A DNA stretch of 32,069 nt from the NCBI GenBank assembly GCA_958430865.1, contig CAUDNR010000196.1, positions 5,932 through 38,000 of the forward strand, in the 5' to 3' direction. The notes beneath the pieces are model-generated. The model was given only the letters and a program-made list of their open reading frames with translations. It searched no databases and was not told where the DNA came from. This stretch comes from Entrophospora sp. SA101. Taxonomy: Eukaryota; Glomeromycota; Glomeromycetes; Entrophosporales; Entrophosporaceae. Positions 1 to 9,003 of this stretch are shown one piece after another; the first letter of the stretch is position 1, and every line of letters starts with the position of its first letter. A program made the position numbers and the translations under genes.

Positions 1-643
1 AGCTTTCAAAGATTATGTATATAGAATCTTATGTTACTAAATTTTCTAGAACTCGAGCAATTAAAATAAAAGAAATACAATCATTTTTGGAAAGAAAAAA
101 TTTTGACATGGAAATTTTTAAAAACCTACATAATAACATATTATGAGATTTTCAGATATGATGATTTAATTTTATCTGATTCTTGAGAAAAAAAATCTTT
201 ACATAACTTTGGATAGTATTTTTTCAATCAATTTTTTAAAGATTTGATAAAATTTTAAAATCATTTTTAATTATTTTTTTTTCTTTTCAAAAATGTTCGG
301 AGTTTATTTTTTATTATTATTATTTGAGCTGTATAAAGCTGGGGATCTAAAATTTTATATTTAAGTACATGAATACTAGGATCCAAAAAAATATAAAAAT
401 TTTCGCATAATTATTATGTACGCTTTTGCGTAATTAATGTATTTGGGGTGTCTGAAACTTTTGCTAGATATATCTGGGATAAACTAAAATTGATCATGTA
501 TTTTTTGCATCCAAGCTCATTTTACCCAATACACACATATTAATATCTGATATATTAATTTTATTTTGAAAATTCATTCATCTTAGCCAACCATCTTATA
601 TATTTTCTATTATTGTAAAAATTCTATTACTAATTAAAAAGTC
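1..643. other. AT-rich intergenic stretch
   Basis: I see no gene here. The stretch is AT-rich with T and A runs. Around 376-515 an imperfect inverted repeat is visible: CTAGGATCCAAAAAAATA on the left matches the reverse complement of TATTTTTTGCATCCAAG on the right, enclosing about 100 bp that themselves hold a partial palindrome near 412-440. This could be an old MITE, but no target duplication is evident. Confidence 0.4.
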
Positions 644-1994
644 TTACATAACTCTAAATATTGCCTGCTGAATATAAAATAAATCAATGATTACATTATT
701 TGCAATTGGGTATGGTGAGAGTGGTGGATTTCGACAAGCACAGCCCTTGTAAATGCAATGAGGTGAAATACTCAAAGTGCGCATTCCCGGAGCAGAGCAT
801 CCTCCATATGGTTGCCGATTTCTATCAATTGTTCCAAATTCAATCTGAAAAAATGAATACATAAAGTGATATTGTGAATGAAACAAATAGAAATCAACTA
901 CTATAAATGCACTAATTCATACCACTTGAGTTGGTTGGTAATTCCCATGCACTTGAAGGCTTGTTTGACGACAGAATTTATAGCACTACCAAAACACAAG
1001 ACAATTATTAGGCAATGAAATAAATGAAATGACACCACAAAACAATACTGAACTGTTAAACGGCGTAAAGGGGTTCCATTTTGATCCCTATTTGAATCCC
1101 AATGCCATAATTTTAATATAATAACATCTTCTACTCGATTTGGAGCCAACCAGAATTGAGTGGTCTTTTGGATTATACTTGCAAAAGTTTGGGTATTAGC
1201 CACCTCAACGATGACAGTCGGCCAAGGGTTACCCTATAAACCATTACAAATTCAGATTGATCTTTGTATTCTTAATAATATAATTCAAGAAACAATACCT
1301 CAGAATCGCTTGGATATTGAGCTGGTTTAGGCAGAAGGCTTGGTACAAATGAAGAATCAGACTGTTTATAAGTTCCCCTTCGTCTACCATCTCCTGAAGT
1401 ATAACAAGCTGAATACAACTGAGTTAGGTTTGATATAATAATATATGCCTGCAAACTAAATACTGAAAAGTACATACTTGTTGATCCAACTTCACTGACT
1501 CGGTCTTGATATGGCACATTATGAAAAGCAGATAAAAATTGATAAGAGAATTCACCATGTGCAATCTCATGATCTCTCTTTGGCAACTCAATTATAGTGA
1601 CAATGCCATTTTCGTATTCCCAGAATTTTGACGCGTTTGCTCTTTCACATTTCTTTTCAAATTCCTTGTAGCTTACATTTTCTACAAGGATCAGGGGCAG
1701 TCTAATAAAATGGACCTAACTTTAGCATAGATAGTATAAACAGGGTTTATGAAGTGTTACGCCTTACCTTTTTTCATCAATAATTTTGTAATTTCCATCA
1801 ATCCACCATTTTTTCTCTTTTTCATTGGCTTTGTTAATAATGACATCTTCCACTCCAGCTTCAATGACTTCAATACATTCTGCAAGCGCCAATTCATCTG
1901 CAGTTAGAGCTGGACATAAATTAGATAAAGAGGTTGAGGAACTTCGACGAGAACTCTGAGAGGAAGCAGAAGTTTCGTATTCTGTTGCAAACAT
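644..1994 (-). CDS. Uma2-like PD-(D/E)XK nuclease family protein, six exons
   Basis: The spliced model has exons 1994-1768, 1701-1478, 1408-1299, 1233-1054, 985-923 and 844-644. All introns are GT-AG and 65-78 bp, and all phases agree, giving 334 aa. ATG 1994 is chosen because the further-upstream in-frame codon at 2048 is TTG, not ATG. The first 75 residues are Ser-rich then charged and carry no domain I recognise. Residues 77-260 follow the Uma2 (DUF820) restriction-endonuclease-like layout: an opening Y-x-x-F with WEYENG, then HEIAHGEFSYQFL, a Gly/Arg turn, SDSSFVPS (candidate metal-binding D168) and WPTVIVEVANTQTF (candidate E197), then FWLAP and VIILKLW. The C-terminus ends VIIDLFYIQQAIFRVM. 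Uma2 proteins are mainly bacterial and cyanobacterial; as I recall, related genes are expanded in Rhizophagus. Target and role are unknown. The donor of intron 4 (GTTCAG) is weak, but only that junction keeps exons 4-6 in one frame. Confidence 0.72.
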
Positions 1995-2048
1995 CTTTTG
2001 AGAAAAGTTAAATGAATTGTGTAGATCAAAAAAGGGGTATATATACAA

Positions 2049-2936
2049 GATTGTGGCACATGATGTTCCTTCCTATTTAGGAAAAGATATACGAAACACG
2101 TAACTATAGAACAAAAACAAAATATTTGAACTTTTAAGTTCTTTAGTCATTATGCATTTAGTATTGGGTGGAGGAGGAATTGTGCATTTATAATTAGTTT
2201 TTTATTTTCCTATGTAACTTTCTTTCCGTTAATTCGTATATTCGTATGTAAAATAAAATGTCACTGTCGTTAAAACTAAATAATAATAATAATAATATGA
2301 TTGGCTAATTTTGATGCTCAAACAAATATCATAGTTTCGTTTTATTCGAATTTTTCATATCATTCGTATCATTTATTTATTCGTCTATTCTAATTCGAAT
2401 TACTCGTTTCATTCGTTTTTATTTGTTTATTCGTTTATTCGAATCAACTTTAAATGTAATTCGAAAACTCCAATTTATAACGAACAAAACAAATTATTCG
2501 AATAAATTTATATCTTAACACTAACACTAATATTAATATTAATACTAACAGCTAACGATAAATGATTGAGTCATGTGATTATATAAGATTGAGACCTCAG
2601 AGAATACCATTTCTATTTTTGGATTAAACACTCGGCACAGCATTCGACGACCAAAAAAAGTGTATAGCTGGTGACATTTTTATAAATAAAAACAATCTAT
2701 TTATTATTGACATTAAATTAGAGATTATTATTCAAAAACACATACAAATTTTCATGCAGTAAATCAAGACATGGCTAAATCCAGAGACATTTTTTTTACC
2801 GCCTTGTTAAATTTTGTAACTTTCAGCATTAACCTTTCTAAGATCTTATATAGTGTTCCTAACCGAAAACCAAATTTTTTACGAATATTCGAAAATCAAT
2901 TTATTCAAGGATATTCGAATATATATAATTTATTTC
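2049..2936. other. Intergenic region rich in ATTCG motifs
   Basis: No credible gene is present. From about 2330 to 2520 the motif ATTCG or its complement CGAAT recurs many times, at irregular spacing of roughly 8-20 bp. A short TAATATTAATACTAAC-type simple repeat follows near 2520-2550. An ATG-started open frame at 2771-2959 (62 aa) shows no recognisable motif and runs into the 19-bp satellite, so I do not treat it as a gene. Shorter GGATATTCG-like units near 2880-2925 may be decayed members of that satellite. Confidence 0.35.
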
Positions 2937-3145
2937 ATAATTATTATGGATACTCGTAATTATTATGGATACTCGTGATTATTATGGATATTCGTAATTA
3001 TTTTGGATACTCGTAATTATTTTGGATACTCGTGATTATTATGGATATTCGTAATTATTTTGGATACTCGTAATTATTTTGGATACTCGTAATTATTTTG
3101 GATACTCGTAATAACTTTGGATACTTGTAATTATTTTGGATACTT
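2937..3145. repeat. 19-bp tandem repeat (satellite), about 11 copies
   Basis: The unit is close to GGATACTCGTAATTATTTT, strictly 19 bp long, with about ten consecutive full copies from 2948 plus partial copies at both ends. Variants alternate between TAC and TAT, TAA and TGA, and TTAT and TTTT. The order of variants repeats once as a block of three, suggesting a 57-bp higher-order unit. The array runs almost directly into the foldback element that starts near 3153. A 19-bp period cannot keep a reading frame, so it is not coding. Confidence 0.85.
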
Positions 3146-3152
3146 CCAAATC

Positions 3153-3541
3153 GGTCCCGTTTACTTCGTCGACAATCATTTCGTCGACACCCATTTCGTC
3201 GAAAGTTCATTTCATCGAATGTTCATTTCGTCGAATGTTCATTTCATCGAATGTTTGTTTCATCGAATGTTTATTTCGTCGAATGTTCATTTCGTCGAAT
3301 GTTCATTTCGTCGAAAATTATTTTATCCTCGATCCAGTGACCGAACGAGTTAGATGCGAGGAATGTGGAAAGTTAGTTAAGAAATTAGGCGAGGAAAGTG
3401 GGGAAGTGTGAGGAGAAATTTGTTTAATGAAGTTTTCTTTTTTGTGACGAAATAATTTTCGACTAAATGAGCATTCGACGAAATGAACTTTCGATGAAAC
3501 AAACTTTCGACGAAATGACTGTCGACGAAATGAATCAGACC
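3153..3541. mobile_element. Foldback-type element with 16-bp subrepeats in both arms
   Basis: The left arm (3153 to about 3320) is a run of about nine 16-bp units resembling TTCATTTCGTCGAATG. The right arm (about 3440-3541) has about five units in inverted orientation, such as TTCGACGAAATGAACT. The outer ends pair as GGTC...TTCGTCGAC against its complement, giving imperfect terminal inverted repeats. The centre (about 3316-3411) is non-repetitive and holds a short plus-strand frame ending in TGA with the motif RCEECGKLVKKLGEE, a CxxC knuckle. I find no clear target duplication. Such long arms built of short tandem units are typical of foldback elements; the class of transposase that moves it cannot be told from the sequence. 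Confidence 0.7.
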
Positions 3542-4124
3542 CCTCTGTTATGTTCCTATTATAATTATGTATATATTTCTTTTTACATAGGAATAATAAA
3601 TAAATTACATCCAGGCAATAAATAATACCAAAACCATGTTTGGCTGTTACCAAATGAGCATTGATTATTGACGAGAGTCAGCATCCATGAGTTATCACCC
3701 ACCACCTGCTAGCAAAAAGTTGTAGTCTGAAATTGATTCAAGATTCTCAAATTGGGATGCTGTTTTATCAGGGCACACCTAGAACTGCCTTTCTGAACTC
3801 CTGGCCATTTTCTAGCGCATTTTGAAACCAATTTGAAGAAGTTTTTTAATAGTGTCTACCCCAGTTTCAAAGAGCTTTGAAAATTTTCCAAACTAATGTT
3901 TGAGTTTCAAAGAACAGCACCAGGCACATTCACACACAAGCAAAAGTTTTGTACCAAGGCAGGGGACTGACTGAACACACCCCATATATAAAAATAATGA
4001 TGATTCATGTAAATTTTTGGTATATATTAATATATTTATTATATACAATTATATATACATTAATTATCTTTGTAAAAGGGAAAATAATAATTTTCAAATT
4101 CTTAAAGTCAAATATAAACTAACT
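3542..4124. other. Intergenic stretch, GC-richer core, no gene seen
   Basis: About 3660-3985 is less AT-rich than its surroundings (for example CACCCACCACCTGCTAGC and GGCAGGGGACTGACTGAAC). It has no long reading frame on either strand, so it is probably an old repeat copy I cannot classify. From 3990 to 4080 it becomes TA-rich. Confidence 0.3.
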
Positions 4125-6534
4125 TCATCCAATACAATACAGTTTCATTTTTGCTAAAATATCTCCATAAAAATCCTTTCTATTTTCTGATGTTATCACA
4201 ATTTCATTACAATCATAGGACTCATCATCACATGCATGAGCATCAGTGATAAAAATAAAGATATGCTCTCCAACATTTGCATCTAACACCTTTTTATGTT
4301 CAGACTTTACAACTCCTTTATCCAGGATATTTGGTGAACATCCAATAATTTCTTTTTTTCAACCAATAACTCCTTGCTTGTCTTGGATAAATATAGGTGG
4401 ATTTGTCATCATTATCCCATCTGAAAAGGAGGCATTTGGCAGGTTGTGGAAAGCAATACACCTTTCTTTAAATTCTTTAGAATAATCATTAAAAAATTAA
4501 TTCCAATGGTCTTTATCAACTATGTAGGGTGTTGGATGCACAACAAACTTAGGTTGAAATTCAATATATTTATATGATTGTCCTTCCAATGGAACTAATT
4601 CAGAAACTTTACATTTCCCTCTTTGACCTTCAGTCACTTTTTTATCACTAATAGACTTACAATATAACCCCCAAAGACGAAAAACCATTACTGATAATGT
4701 CAATGCCTCATTTTCATCTGATGAAAGTGTATTTTCTACAGAATGGAAAAGTTTGATTGCTGGTAGCTTGCTTTGATCTAAATTATGATAGACTTGCTGT
4801 AAAGTGAGAAATGGAAGTACTAGCTTTTTTGTTCAAGAAGATCAGTTCATCCATTTCCAAATCCTATAGGGAAAAGCATAAAACAAATAAATAATTTATA
4901 TCTAGGAGCATGTATGTAAGTCATTGAAATTTTACCTCAATCTTTCTTTTTCCCAATGTGGTTGTTCAAGTAACTTCCCACCCAAATAAAGTATATGCAA
5001 CTAACTGAGTGATAATTTCAATATTATCTGATGATGTGTATGCATTATAGTAATGTGAATAAGATCTATTTAATTTATCTTTCACTCTTCCAAGGAGTGT
5101 TGTACAATGATCATGATTGTATTGACAAATTCCAAAAAATGATGATATCCTTGGTGATAAAATTTTGTTGCAAGTGTATTTTTATTAGACTTGGCACTAA
5201 AGCCAATAATATCCATTTCAAATATCAGAATTTCTAGGTAACAACCAACAACACCAAGAAGATTGATTATATGTTTTGATTTGGAGAAATTTCCTTAATC
5301 TTCCTGCTTTTTGTGATAAAATATTTAGTTTTGTAAGTCTTATAAAATACATAATCAATGAATCAATACTCACTTTTCTTGATTCTAAAAAAAAAAGATA
5401 TTATTTGATTAGTACTAGATCAATCAGTAGCAAATTTTAATGCCAAAAATTTAGCTTACTTGATTTGCCAAATCTAAGATCACTTCTTGTGCATGTTCTG
5501 AACTTAGTAATGGTAATAATATTTCTTGAATACAGCCACCAGAAGATGCAATTGAATTGAATAAAGAACTTGCATGAGTCCCTGTTAAAATAAAAACAAA
5601 ATTATTTTACACAATGAGATTTGCAAAGATACTTAAAAGTTCTTGAAGTGACTTGGATTGATCTCTCTCAAAAAATGCATTTGTCTCACCAATATTAATA
5701 ATGAAGAGAGGCAAGGTTTTTTCACTTGGCTTGTAAATTAAGATTGTTTTCAAAACTTCACATAGAGAGATCAAATCCTTTCCTATAATTTCACAAAATT
5801 TTTCAAGATTTTCAATCCTAGAAATAATCAAATAAGTATAAACATATTTACATCATTGTAAATAGATCAAGTCAACATGCAGTGATTCACGAAGTTGGTT
5901 TTCTGTGTCAATAATATATAGTTCAAGTTTCTGCTTAAGGTTATCAACTGTCAAATTTCGACCTGCAATAGCAACATAATTTGATAAGAACATTGGAAAT
6001 TGAAATCAGTATAAATTAACTAAATATGATAAACTGATTATTATAAATGTAATGATAAAAAAAATTTCATACAGAGCACAAAATTAATTAATAAACAAAA
6101 TCGCCTATATAGTTAAGAAATTAAATAATTTTATATTTACCTGCTGTAAAAAAGAAAAAAAAGAAACAAAGTATGAGTTAGTCAAAGTCATAAACAATAT
6201 ACAAATGGTAAATGAAAAATTATATTTTTTTACACAATTTGTTCATTACCTTTTCTTTGCCAAACTCAACTAATGCTTTTTGCAATTCCACTACCAGCTG
6301 CCACCAATCTTCCTTTTCCTTCTTCAACTCCTTCTTTTCTTCTTTCAACTCTTTTACCCTATCTTCCCATCCTTTTTCCTGTTTTTCATTCAAATCTCCC
6401 TTCATTAACTCTTCTTCCAACTCATTCAACTTCTCCCCCTTATACTTTCCTTCTTCCCATTTCTTCAGCTCTTCCATTGCCTCATCTAATCTATTATTTG
6501 CACGTTCTAATTTAATTTCTTCTTTTGTTGCCAT
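4125..6534 (-). pseudogene. Crinkler-like protein with C-terminal REase-like domain, decayed
   Basis: Exon 1 starts at ATG 6534 and ends at a GTAATG donor after 6250. It encodes 95 residues that are almost all Lys/Glu heptads, a coiled coil. Downstream pieces resemble the NTPase-derived middle of Rhizophagus Crinkler proteins: LTVDNLKQKLELYI near 5940, LISLCEVLKTI and LPLFIINIGETNAFF near 5700-5800, THASSLF and LPLLSSEHAQEVILDL (5581-5460), and LLGRVKDKLNRSY with LFGWEV near 5000-5110. The C-terminus has SFSDG, IFIQDKQ and HIFIFITDAH, which fit a PD-(D/E)XK-like fold with D and QxK. The frame is broken by shifts near 5120 and in an A-run near 4830, and by in-frame stops at 4966-4968 (TGA), 4497-4499 (TAA) and 4359-4361 (TGA). 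I do not see a Walker A motif. Family assignment is by recall of conserved segments; the pseudogene call rests on visible breaks, though assembly error is possible. Confidence 0.65.
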
Positions 6535-6710
6535 TTTAAAATTTAAAAATTTAGTAAATTAATTGTTTTTATGCATAATTTAGACCAATGATAAATTAGT
6601 GGACACATGACTTGGAATTAATAAATTTTTTTTATGGACAATGGAATTAAACAAAAAAAATTATTTTTATTCAATAATAAAAAAATACACAAAAATATAA
6701 GTTAAAAAAT

Positions 6711-6790
6711 TGTCAGAGCACCTGCATGGGAGGAAATACTTGGACCCAAAGCCATTTGTAAGTAATACCTATTCTTTGGGCACCCTGACA
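6711..6790. mobile_element. 80-bp inverted-repeat micro-element
   Basis: The ends are TGTCAGAGCACC and GGGCACCCTGACA, which pair as imperfect 12-bp terminal inverted repeats starting TGTCAG. AAAAT lies directly on both sides and could be a 5-bp target duplication, though in this A/T-rich context it could be chance. The element is too short to code for anything. Confidence 0.45.
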
Positions 6791-6882
6791 AAAATCTAAC
6801 TTTCACTACTACTACTGCTATTCTTTTTATTATTATCAATAATAATATTACTAATATTTACATTTTCATTGTTTTTATTATC

Positions 6883-7028
6883 TTATTCATCTTCACTCTC
6901 CACCACCTTTTTCTTCTTCTCAACCCACTTCTGAATTGCTTCTATTGTTTTCCTTTTAGGATTTGTTTTCCATTGGTAAAAGTTTTTTATTGTGGAAGCA
7001 ACAACACCTTTTTCCTCTGCAATGGTTT
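6883..7028 (-). pseudogene. Helix-turn-helix-like C-terminal gene fragment
   Basis: On the minus strand a frame reads LQTIAEEKGVVASTIKNF, then YQWKTNPKRKTIEAIQKWVE and a charged tail ending at stop 6885-6883. The spacing I-A-x4-V-x3-T-I-x2-F-Y looks like the second and third helices of a helix-turn-helix DNA-binding domain. No ATG or upstream exon can be found: upstream of about 7040 the same DNA reads as the ion-channel remnant on the other strand. A CTTTAG or GCAG acceptor-like site precedes the frame. It is probably a truncated piece of a larger gene, with coding homology on each strand ending near 7040. Confidence 0.4.
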
Positions 7029-7969
7029 GTAAAAATTTTATTTCTAAAGATAAAAGCTTTTGGGATTTTTTTATGAAGCTCAGAAGATTTGAGATATTGG
7101 ATTTATTGAAAAGATTTTACTATACTTCAGGCTATTATTATGATAATAGTGTTAAACCTTGTGTAAGATTAATAATTCCATATCCTGGATTACTTAGATA
7201 CAAACCCAAATACTCATTATTGAAAGAATTATTATATAAGCCAGATAATAGCATATTCGTTGAATTAGTTGAGTTGGATACTTTAGAGCTATACAAGAAT
7301 TTGAATATTGAACTAATTTTGGATCATAAATGGAATACTTTTGGATTCAGATATTATATTGGAATATTGATTTTTTATATAGTATTTTTATTAAGCTTTG
7401 CTATTGCAACTTCCATTTCAATGGGTCAGTTATCTGGTAATAACAGAAATTCGTTATTAAGAACAACAATTGTCCTTGGAGCAATCCATCTTACAATAGA
7501 AGTTAGACAATTTATCTGGAAACCATTGAAATATATCACAGATTTCTGGAATTACTTTGGTATGTGTTATTTTATTATTGTCATTTTATTACTTGTTATT
7601 AATTTTAATAATAATATTATTATTTATTTAATTAATAGACCTAAGTGTCTACTCCTTAGCAATTGTTACTTCAATTCTATGGTTGCATTATAGTAATTTG
7701 CCACCAGTTCATTTTATTTCTGCATCAAATTTATTATTAGATTTAAGATTAATGTTATTTTTGAGTTTTTAAAAAATTTGGAGCATATTTTGCCATTATT
7801 GTAGGAGTTGCTAAAAAAGCCTTTTGGTTCTTAACAATAATATTTATAATTATTTTGAGCTTTTTACATGCATTTTTATTATTATTGAAACCAAGTCAGA
7901 TATTGCATTAGATAATCCTGATTTCAATGATGATATCAACAATCCATGGAACCTTGTTAATAAATATTA

Positions 7970-8083
7970 GTGTTCCATGTTGCAACCAAAAAAGGAAACA
8001 AAATGGTCGTAAAGGTGGTTGCAATCATTTTTATATGATGCAAAAGTGGTAGCAACCATCATCAAAAGTTGCAGCCAGTATCC
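7970..8083. mobile_element. 114-bp insertion in the channel gene with 13-bp target duplication
   Basis: The 13-bp sequence TTAATAAATATTA stands on both sides (7957-7969 and 8084-8096). Removing one copy plus the 114 bp restores the channel frame exactly (NPWNLVNKY continuing to YTYFANNN). The insert starts GTGTTCC, ends AGTATCC, and carries several GTTGCAACC/GGTTGC motifs in both orientations. A central palindrome TTGCAATCAT...ATGATGCAA surrounds a TTTTTAT-type loop. No coding capacity is present. Duplication length fits retroposition or an unusual DNA transposon; the class is not clear. Confidence 0.75.
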
Positions 8084-8731
8084 TTAATAAATATTATACA
8101 TATTTTGCAAACAACAATTCATATAATCAAGATTTATTTCTTGTACCTGATTCCAACACAAACATGTTTGCACAGTTTTCTTCAATTCTGGCAATGTATA
8201 ATTTTTTTACAGGTATTAATTATATATATATCATTAAAATAATAATCAACTTAAATAATTTAATTAATTGATTTTTTATTAGGAGATAATGGTGCATTTG
8301 GAGCTTGGGAGTTGCAGAAAAATTCATATCTCACAGTATTAGTGGTTGCATTCTCATTCATTGTTGTGGTATACCTAATGAATCTATTCATTGGTTTGCT
8401 TGGCAATGAAATTCAACATTATAATACAAAAGAGGCATTTTTAGCTCAAAAAGCGAAAATTGAATTATTTTATTTACTTCCTAATCAACGTCATTGGAGA
8501 AACTGGTTTCCAGATATATTGTAAATATAATAATAACAATTAACCAATTAAATCATTTGATAAATTCCTTTTAATAATTTTTTAATAATTTTTTTTGTTA
8601 GATCCTATAATGCACCAATTGATGATATTTGCAAAAAAATTAAAGAAGCAGATGATAGCAATGAGAATGGAGAAGATCTCCCATATATTTCTGATAAGCT
8701 TAGAGAATTTACTGAAGGGTACAAAAAAAAA

Positions 8732-8878
8732 ACAGAAAATGATTTTGATTCGAGATTTCAACAAATTGAAGACAAACCTGTTAAAGTGTCTGAAAAAAAC
8801 AGAAAATGTTATTGATTCAAGGTTTCAACAAATTGAAGACAAACTTGTTGAAATGTCTAAAAAAAAACAGAAAATGAT
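8732..8878 (+). repeat. 66-68-bp tandem repeat in channel C-terminal tail
   Basis: Two nearly identical units plus the start of a third begin at 8732, 8799 and 8867 with ACAGAAAATG. They encode TENxxDSRFQQIEDKxVxxS, a 22-residue coiled-coil-like unit. The expected period is 66 bp, but the A-runs between units are 10, 7 and 9 long, so the period is 67 then 68 and the frame slips at each join. Confidence 0.7.
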
Positions 8879-9003
8879 TTGATTTACAATTTCAACAAAT
8901 CGGAAATATTCTTGAAAATGGAAAATAAATTAAATAATAATAATCAATTATTGACCCAAATGCAAATTTTGTTAAATGAAATTAAGAATTCCAAAAAAAT
9001 ATT

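Larger units (their letters stand above)
7050..9003 (+). pseudogene. Ion-channel (Ion_trans/TRP-like) domain gene, broken
   Basis: Coding pieces run 7050-7559, intron, 7639 to about 7969, a 114-bp insertion, about 8084-8211, intron, 8282-8522, intron, and 8602 to about 9003. The translated order fits a six-helix channel. Hydrophobic helices start at FGFRYYIGILIFYIVFLLSF, followed by IVLGAIHLTIEVRQFIW, DFWNYFDLSVYS, FGAYFAIIVGVAKKAF and a long Ile/Leu helix. Then come DNPDFNDDINNPWNLVNKYY, the NMFAQFSSILAMYNFFTGD pore-like segment, VVYLMNLFIGLL and FYLLPNQRHWRNWFPDI. As I recall, Rhizophagus has a large family with this C-terminal domain. The frame is broken near 7770 and 7900 (shifts) and at the insertion (TAG). 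The tail has slipped 66-bp repeats. The N-terminal part is missing, so this is a 5'-truncated pseudogene. Confidence 0.68.

Noticed and set aside
2937..3145. CRISPR-like array
   Set aside because: The 19-bp units are directly adjacent with no spacers, and the genome is eukaryotic.
3117..3653. Frames with repeated Phe-Ile-Ser-Ser-Asn or Val-His-Phe peptides
   Set aside because: They are translations of 16-bp foldback subrepeats; a 16-bp unit cycles through all frames and does not suggest selection on protein.
4125..6534. TGA read as Trp (alternative code)
   Set aside because: The breaks include TAA and frameshifts, and the intact genes use TGG for Trp, so decay explains them better.
6212..6562. 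Plus-strand Ser/Phe-rich frame of 116 codons
   Set aside because: It is antisense to the Lys/Glu coiled coil of the Crinkler-like exon and has no independent support.
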